A stretch of DNA of 64,000 bases from NCBI GenBank assembly GCA_017472145.1, contig JAFUQX010000070.1, positions 1 through 64,000 on the forward strand, read 5' to 3'. Of the stretch, positions 60,174 through 64,000 are shown piece by piece. Within the stretch, counting starts at the first letter, position 1. Every line of letters starts with the position of its first letter. The position numbers and the translations under genes are program-made. Source of the DNA: Ruminococcus sp. (GTDB taxonomy: Bacteria; Bacillota; Clostridia; Oscillospirales; Ruminococcaceae). The notes beneath the pieces were generated by a model. It saw only the letters and a program-made list of their open reading frames with translations, ran no database searches and was not told where the DNA came from.

Positions 60174-60206
60174 AGCGGTGCAGCGGGCAAAGCTGCACTG
60201 CTTTTT
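60174..60206 (+). terminator. Terminator of the second LRR-dockerin gene
   Basis: AGCGGTGCAGC (60174-60184) pairs with GCTGCACTGCT (60192-60202), then TTTTT. Duplicate of 57719-57752. Confidence 0.9.
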
Positions 60207-60232
60207 GTGCCTATAAATTTCAAGTCACCCCC

Positions 60233-60261
60233 TTGCACTAAGAGGCGGAATGTGGTATAAT
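60233..60261 (+). promoter_or_regulatory. Promoter of the cysteine desulfurase operon
   Basis: TTGCAC (60233-60238), 17 bp, TATAAT (60256-60261). Confidence 0.75.
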
Positions 60262-60290
60262 GTAAGAATGTGAGAGCGGAGGTTGAGAGA

Positions 60291-61430
60291 ATGAGTGAAC
60301 ATTATCTGGATAATGCGGCTACCACAAGGCCCTGCAAAGCGGCTGTGGCAGCCATGATGCGCTGTTTTCAGGAAAACTACGGAAATCCGTCTTCCCTGCA
60401 TCGGATGGGGCTTTCGGCCCAGCAGGAGATGGACAAGGCCCGCCGCATTCTGGCCGGTGCGCTGGGATGTGAAATGCGTGAGATTTTGTTTACATCCTGT
60501 GCTACAGAAAGCACCAATATGGCACTGAGGAGCACGGCGGCTGCCTATGGAAGAAAGCGAAAAAGAATCGTTACCAGTGCCGTGGAGCATGCATCTGTCA
60601 AGCAGACGCTCAGCTATCTTGCGGAAAACGAGGGCTTTGAGATCGTTTCGGTAAAGCCTGATGAAAACGGCTGCTACCGTGCAAGGGATTTTCTGGCAGC
60701 TCTGGATGAAAATACCTGCCTGATCACCATGATGATGGTCAATAATGAGACAGGACACATCCTCCCGGTCAAGGAGGTTTTCACAGCGGCCAAGCGGAAA
60801 TTTCCCCATATTATCACACACTGTGATGCAGTACAGGCCTTTATGAAATATCCGGTGCGGCCGGCTTCACTTATGGCCGATTTTGTTTCGCTGAGCGGAC
60901 ACAAGATTCATGCAGCCAAGGGTGTGGGCGCTCTTTATATAAAGAGAGGGACAAAGCTCCGTGCGATGCTGCTGGGCGGAAAGCAGGAAAGCGGTCTTCG
61001 TGCCGGAACGGAAAGCGTTCCCCTGATCGCAGGCTTCGGTGCAGCGGTGGAAGCTCTCAGCCCCACGATGGAAAGCCGGTTTGAATATGTAAAAAGCCTG
61101 AATCTGGCGCTGCGTGAACGGCTCATGGAGCGGCCCGGTGTGAAGATTCTGTCACCGGAGGATGGCTCGCCCTATGTGATGAGTATTATCGTGCCGAAGC
61201 TCCGCTCGGAGATTCTGCTGCACTATCTGGAGCAGAAGGGTGTGTATGTATCCAGCGGTTCGGCGTGCTCCAAGGGAGCAGGAAGCGGTGTGCCGGAGAC
61301 CTTCGGTGCGACCCGGGAGGAGGCCGACAGCATTCTGCGTGTCAGCTTCTGTGATGAAAATACAATGGAAGATGTGGACGCTCTGGCCCAGGGGATCGCA
61401 TCCGGTCAGAGAGAGATTATGCATAAATAA
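60291..61430 (+). CDS. Cysteine desulfurase (NifS/IscS-like)
   Basis: The 379-residue protein starts at ATG 60291, eight bases after GGAGG. It is a class V aminotransferase-fold PLP enzyme: LDNAATTRP at the N-terminus, cofactor Lys205 in SGHKIHAAKG and catalytic Cys326 in SSGSACSKGAGS. It takes sulfur from cysteine as a persulfide. ThiI follows by 15 bp, so the sulfur is probably handed to ThiI for 4-thiouridine formation in tRNA, a known NifZ-ThiI pairing in Firmicutes. Confidence 0.95.
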   Translation: MSEHYLDNAATTRPCKAAVAAMMRCFQENYGNPSSLHRMGLSAQQEMDKARRILAGALGCEMREILFTSCATESTNMALRSTAAAYGRKRKRIVTSAVEHASVKQTLSYLAENEGFEIVSVKPDENGCYRARDFLAALDENTCLITMMMVNNETGHILPVKEVFTAAKRKFPHIITHCDAVQAFMKYPVRPASLMADFVSLSGHKIHAAKGVGALYIKRGTKLRAMLLGGKQESGLRAGTESVPLIAGFGAAVEALSPTMESRFEYVKSLNLALRERLMERPGVKILSPEDGSPYVMSIIVPKLRSEILLHYLEQKGVYVSSGSACSKGAGSGVPETFGATREEADSILRVSFCDENTMEDVDALAQGIASGQREIMHK

Positions 61431-61445
61431 GGAAGGACAAAAGCT

Positions 61446-62648
61446 ATGAGCAGCAACAAGGAACTGATTCTTGCAAAGTACGGCGAAATCGCCCTGAAGG
61501 GTCTCAACCGCAGTACCTTTGAAGATATTCTCATGAAGAACATCCGCCGGAGACTCCGTATGATCGGCTCGTTCTCCGTGACGAAGGCGCAGTCTACGAT
61601 CTATATAGAGGGGAAGGATGAGCAGGCGGACATCGATCAGGCCATGGATACCATGCGCCGGATCTTCGGCATTGCCGCTCTGTGCCGGGCCAAGGCCTGT
61701 GAGAAGAATTTTGAGTCCATCGCAGCACTGGCCAAGGACTATCTGGAGGATGTCCTGCTGGGCGCACGCACCTTTAAGGTAACGGCCAAGCGCGCGGACA
61801 AATCCTTCTGCATGAAGTCCCCGGAAATCTGCATGGAGCTGGGCGCCGTTCTGCTGGAAGCATTTCCCCATCTGACGGTGGATGTGCACAACCCGGAGGT
61901 CGTGGTTACCGTGGAGATCCGTGACACTCACGCCTATATTCATGGGGAGAGCATCAAGGGTGCAGGCGGTCTGCCGGTCGGCTCCGGCGGCAAGGCCCTG
62001 CTGCTGCTTTCGGGCGGTATCGACAGCCCGGTGGCCGGCTATCGTATGGCCCGGAGAGGGGTTCATATTTCTGCGATCCACTATGTAAGTCCGCCCTATA
62101 CCTCCGACCGGGCTCAGCTGAAGGTAGAGGCCCTCTGCCAGAAGATGACCGCCTACTGCGGGAACATTGCCTTCTTCTGCGTGCCCTTTACGGAGATCCA
62201 GGAGGAGATCAAGCGGAATTGCCCGGAGGAATATTTTACCATTATCATGCGCCGTCTTATGATGGAAATTGCCCAGCGCATTGCGGAAAAGGATGAGTGC
62301 AAGGCGCTCATTACCGGTGAGAGCATCGGACAGGTGGCCAGCCAGACCATGGAGGGGATTACCTGTACAGACGCTGTATGCCGGATTCCGGTTCTGCGTC
62401 CGCTGATCGGTCTGGATAAGACAGAGATCATCGAGTCTGCCCGTGAGATCGATACATTTGACATTTCCACACTGCCTTATGAGGATTGCTGTACGGTATT
62501 CACCCCCCGGCATCCCAGGGTACGGCCGAGACTGGCGGATGTGGAGGAGGCCCAGAGCCGTTACGACTTCACAGAGCTGATCGAAAAGGCTGTGGCGGGA
62601 ACCACGATGAAGGTATACAAGGTCGGCAGTGAGCCGGTCCTCTTATGA
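61446..62648 (+). CDS. thiI: tRNA 4-thiouridine sulfurtransferase
   Basis: The 400-residue protein has an N-terminal ferredoxin-like domain, a THUMP domain (about 60-165) and the PP-loop SGGIDS (189-194), which adenylates U8 of tRNA. The C-terminal rhodanese domain of enterobacterial ThiI is absent, as is normal for Firmicutes. A conserved FTPRHPRVRP lies near the C-terminus. It works with the cysteine desulfurase encoded just upstream. Confidence 0.96.
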   Translation: MSSNKELILAKYGEIALKGLNRSTFEDILMKNIRRRLRMIGSFSVTKAQSTIYIEGKDEQADIDQAMDTMRRIFGIAALCRAKACEKNFESIAALAKDYLEDVLLGARTFKVTAKRADKSFCMKSPEICMELGAVLLEAFPHLTVDVHNPEVVVTVEIRDTHAYIHGESIKGAGGLPVGSGGKALLLLSGGIDSPVAGYRMARRGVHISAIHYVSPPYTSDRAQLKVEALCQKMTAYCGNIAFFCVPFTEIQEEIKRNCPEEYFTIIMRRLMMEIAQRIAEKDECKALITGESIGQVASQTMEGITCTDAVCRIPVLRPLIGLDKTEIIESAREIDTFDISTLPYEDCCTVFTPRHPRVRPRLADVEEAQSRYDFTELIEKAVAGTTMKVYKVGSEPVLL

Positions 62649-62678
62649 GAACAGAGAAAACGGTAATTTGAAAGGTTC

Positions 62679-63239
62679 GTGAAAAAAGTGAGAATGGTGC
62701 AGTTATCTCATGAGGAGATTGTGCAAATCTATCAAGAAGCTGGAAATACCCTTGACAAAACCGTTTCGGATATTGTACAATTACTTGATAAGAGATCACA
62801 GAAAATTGCAACAGCAGAAAGCTGTACAGGCGGTATGCTGTCTCAGCTGATCACCTCTGTTTCCGGTGCATCGAGCATCTTTGAGCTGGGGCTGTGCACC
62901 TATTCCGATGCGATGAAGGAGCGCTTTCTGCATGTACCCAAGGGTCTGCTGGATACCTATGGCGCAGTCAGTGCCCAGGTGGCCGGCTCTATGGCCCGGG
63001 GTCTTAGTGAGCTTTCCGGTGCAGAGCTGTGCATTTCGGTTACAGGCTTTGCAGGGCCGGGCGGCGGTACGGAGAAATATCCGGTTGGAACGGTTTTTGT
63101 TGCTGTGAAATATAAAGATCATATGTGTGTGGCCCATCTGGAGCTGTACCGCTTTTGTGAAATGCAGCGGTCAGCCATCCGGAAGGCTGCGGCTGTGTGC
63201 GTATTCGGAATTGCTCTGAAAATGCTGAAGGAATGCTGA
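62679..63239 (+). CDS. CinA-like nicotinamide-nucleotide amidase
   Basis: The 186-residue protein is a stand-alone CinA C-terminal domain: the KIATAESCTGGMLSQLIT block (about 41-60), TYSDAMKERFLHVP, and SVTGFAGPGGGTEKYPVGTVF. Family members deamidate nicotinamide mononucleotide (PncC). The start is uncertain: GTG 62679, GTG 62688 or ATG 62694. An N-terminal extension of about 35 residues precedes the core. It follows thiI by 30 bp. Confidence 0.88.
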   Translation: MKKVRMVQLSHEEIVQIYQEAGNTLDKTVSDIVQLLDKRSQKIATAESCTGGMLSQLITSVSGASSIFELGLCTYSDAMKERFLHVPKGLLDTYGAVSAQVAGSMARGLSELSGAELCISVTGFAGPGGGTEKYPVGTVFVAVKYKDHMCVAHLELYRFCEMQRSAIRKAAAVCVFGIALKMLKEC

Positions 63240-63251
63240 TGGAGGAAAGGA

Positions 63252-64000
63252 ATGCAGGATGTAAAGGCGGCAGCCGCTAAAGAACAGAACCTGGATAAGG
63301 CGGCTGTGGAAGCTCCTGCAAAGCCGCCGGGCGGGAATACAGCGGCTGCAAAGAAAGAAATCGATAAAATAGAGACCATCCGGAGCGTTCTGGGTGAGAT
63401 CTCAAAGAAGGAAGAGGAAGAAGAAATCGTCAGCCGCATTACAGAAAATGTGAAGCTGTACAAGGAAAAAAAGGAAAATCCGGAAAAGTTTGCTGAAGAG
63501 GAGCGTCTGGCCGCTGAAGCTGCTGCGGCCAGGAGACGCCGCAGGAAAAGAAGGCGTCGTCCGGAGCAGAATCAGAGTCTCCTCAGGGGCGTTCTTCCCA
63601 GAAGGGGAGACAGTGCCGGAGAGATCATGCGCAAGTCCATATTCTGGCTTTCGTCCTGTGTATTTATAGGCTGTATGATCTGGATGGGCACAGAGCTTGT
63701 GAGTCGCTATCAGACACAGCAGAAATATGATGATATCAGCAGCCAGTATAATAATAGCTCCGGTTCGATCGGACGCGTGACGACGGCCTCCAGGGATGAC
63801 GCTTCTGAGGAGGAACGCACACAGTCCGCTGCTGAGCCGGGTGCAGAGGGCGCTGAAATACCTACCGAGGAGACCACCTATTCGCTTTTGCCGGGTGCAG
63901 CCAATCTGCTGGAAATGAGTGAGGATGTTGTGGGCTATATCAACATTCCTGATACGGTTGTGAATTATCCCATTATGCAGAACCGGGAGGATGACGAGGG
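63252..64000 (+). CDS. Sortase, class B-like, N-terminal part (3' end outside window)
   Basis: The frame is open from ATG 63252 (AGGAAAGG just before it) to the window end, 249 codons. A charged cytoplasmic N-terminus of about 120 residues contains a coiled coil (KKEEEEEIVSRI) and a nine-residue basic block (RRRRRKRRRR, near 93-102). A membrane helix follows (SIFWLSSCVFIGCMIWM, about 129-146), then an acidic Ser/Thr linker. The beginning of a sortase barrel follows (VVGYINIPDTVVNYPIMQ). The catalytic His, Cys and Arg lie beyond the edge. Sortases anchor surface proteins, including cellulosome scaffolds in ruminococci. Confidence 0.8.
   Translation, partial: MQDVKAAAAKEQNLDKAAVEAPAKPPGGNTAAAKKEIDKIETIRSVLGEISKKEEEEEIVSRITENVKLYKEKKENPEKFAEEERLAAEAAAARRRRRKRRRRPEQNQSLLRGVLPRRGDSAGEIMRKSIFWLSSCVFIGCMIWMGTELVSRYQTQQKYDDISSQYNNSSGSIGRVTTASRDDASEEERTQSAAEPGAEGAEIPTEETTYSLLPGAANLLEMSEDVVGYINIPDTVVNYPIMQNREDDE

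Noticed and set aside
62752..62781. TTGACA-18-TACAAT promoter inside the CinA-like gene
   Set aside because: It lies within coding sequence with no start codon soon after in frame and would cut off part of the conserved domain; likely chance.

Overview
The window looks like chromosome from a Gram-positive, fibre-degrading gut anaerobe close to Ruminococcus (Oscillospiraceae). The grounds are four secreted proteins with C-terminal type I dockerins (a GH5 cellulase, a second clan GH-A-like enzyme and two BspA-type leucine-rich-repeat proteins), a partial class B-like sortase, a cytoplasmic GH43 xylosidase, SpoIIE with Spo0A-like boxes upstream, a paired GlgC/GlgD glycogen operon, and promoters with sigma-A consensus and 17-bp spacing. 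Species cannot be fixed from the sequence alone.

Layout. 1-1.24 kb: end of a tetratricopeptide-repeat protein and a small DUF4062/TIR-like protein. 1.3-3.0 kb: GH5-dockerin cellulase. 3.0-3.7 kb: a 0.6-kb stretch with no credible gene but with a consensus promoter, at least nine good hairpins and a strong terminator, read here as an unassigned large structured RNA. 3.7-4.6 kb: C39-like lipoprotein protease, followed by a curious GGGGCA hairpin-repeat region. 5.0-6.8 kb: a NarL-type two-component system. 7.1-9.75 kb: dockerin-bearing GH-A-like enzyme. 9.85-14.1 kb: ABC-2 exporter operon divergent from a DUF4097 lipoprotein. 14.2-17.0 kb: GH43 and a divergent HAD phosphatase. 17.4-25.8 kb: AAA+ ATPase with a YbjN partner, WYL regulator, lipoproteins, a PAP2 membrane protein and an MBOAT/DHHW pair for polysaccharide O-acetylation. 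26.2-29.1 kb: five XRE-type regulators and a SLOG-family gene with a truncated copy. 29.2-34.4 kb: polyamine operon (speD, amino-acid decarboxylase, speE, saccharopine-dehydrogenase-like gene) split by a small mobile element. 34.6-36.7 kb: EF-G-like GTPase. 36.7-39.0 kb: an operon of three poorly characterised genes (PH domain, zinc ribbon/coiled coil, large helical protein). 39.3-42.2 kb: phage baseplate-holin-endolysin cassette without the rest of a phage. 42.3-44.5 kb: spoIIE. 44.7-50.7 kb: glgB-glgC-glgD-glgA. 51.0-55.3 kb: small genes, FtsH, a cytidylate-kinase-like protein and two identical tRNA-Leu(CAG). 55.6-60.2 kb: the two LRR-dockerin proteins. 60.3-64 kb: cysteine desulfurase, ThiI, CinA-like amidase and the start of a sortase.

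How it fits together. The secreted dockerin proteins would dock on a cellulosome-like scaffold (not in this window) and release sugars. GH43 acts on imported xylo-oligosaccharides, and the glg operon stores surplus glucose. NifS-like plus ThiI form a tRNA thiolation pair. A family of 175-254-bp non-autonomous repeats recurs four times. Three copies sit directly against terminator hairpins, and one has a clear 11-bp target duplication inside the polyamine operon.

Most worth a second look: the putative large RNA at 3.06-3.69 kb, the PH/zinc-ribbon/452-residue operon, the TPR plus DUF4062-like pair, the repeat family, and the isolated tail-lysis cassette.
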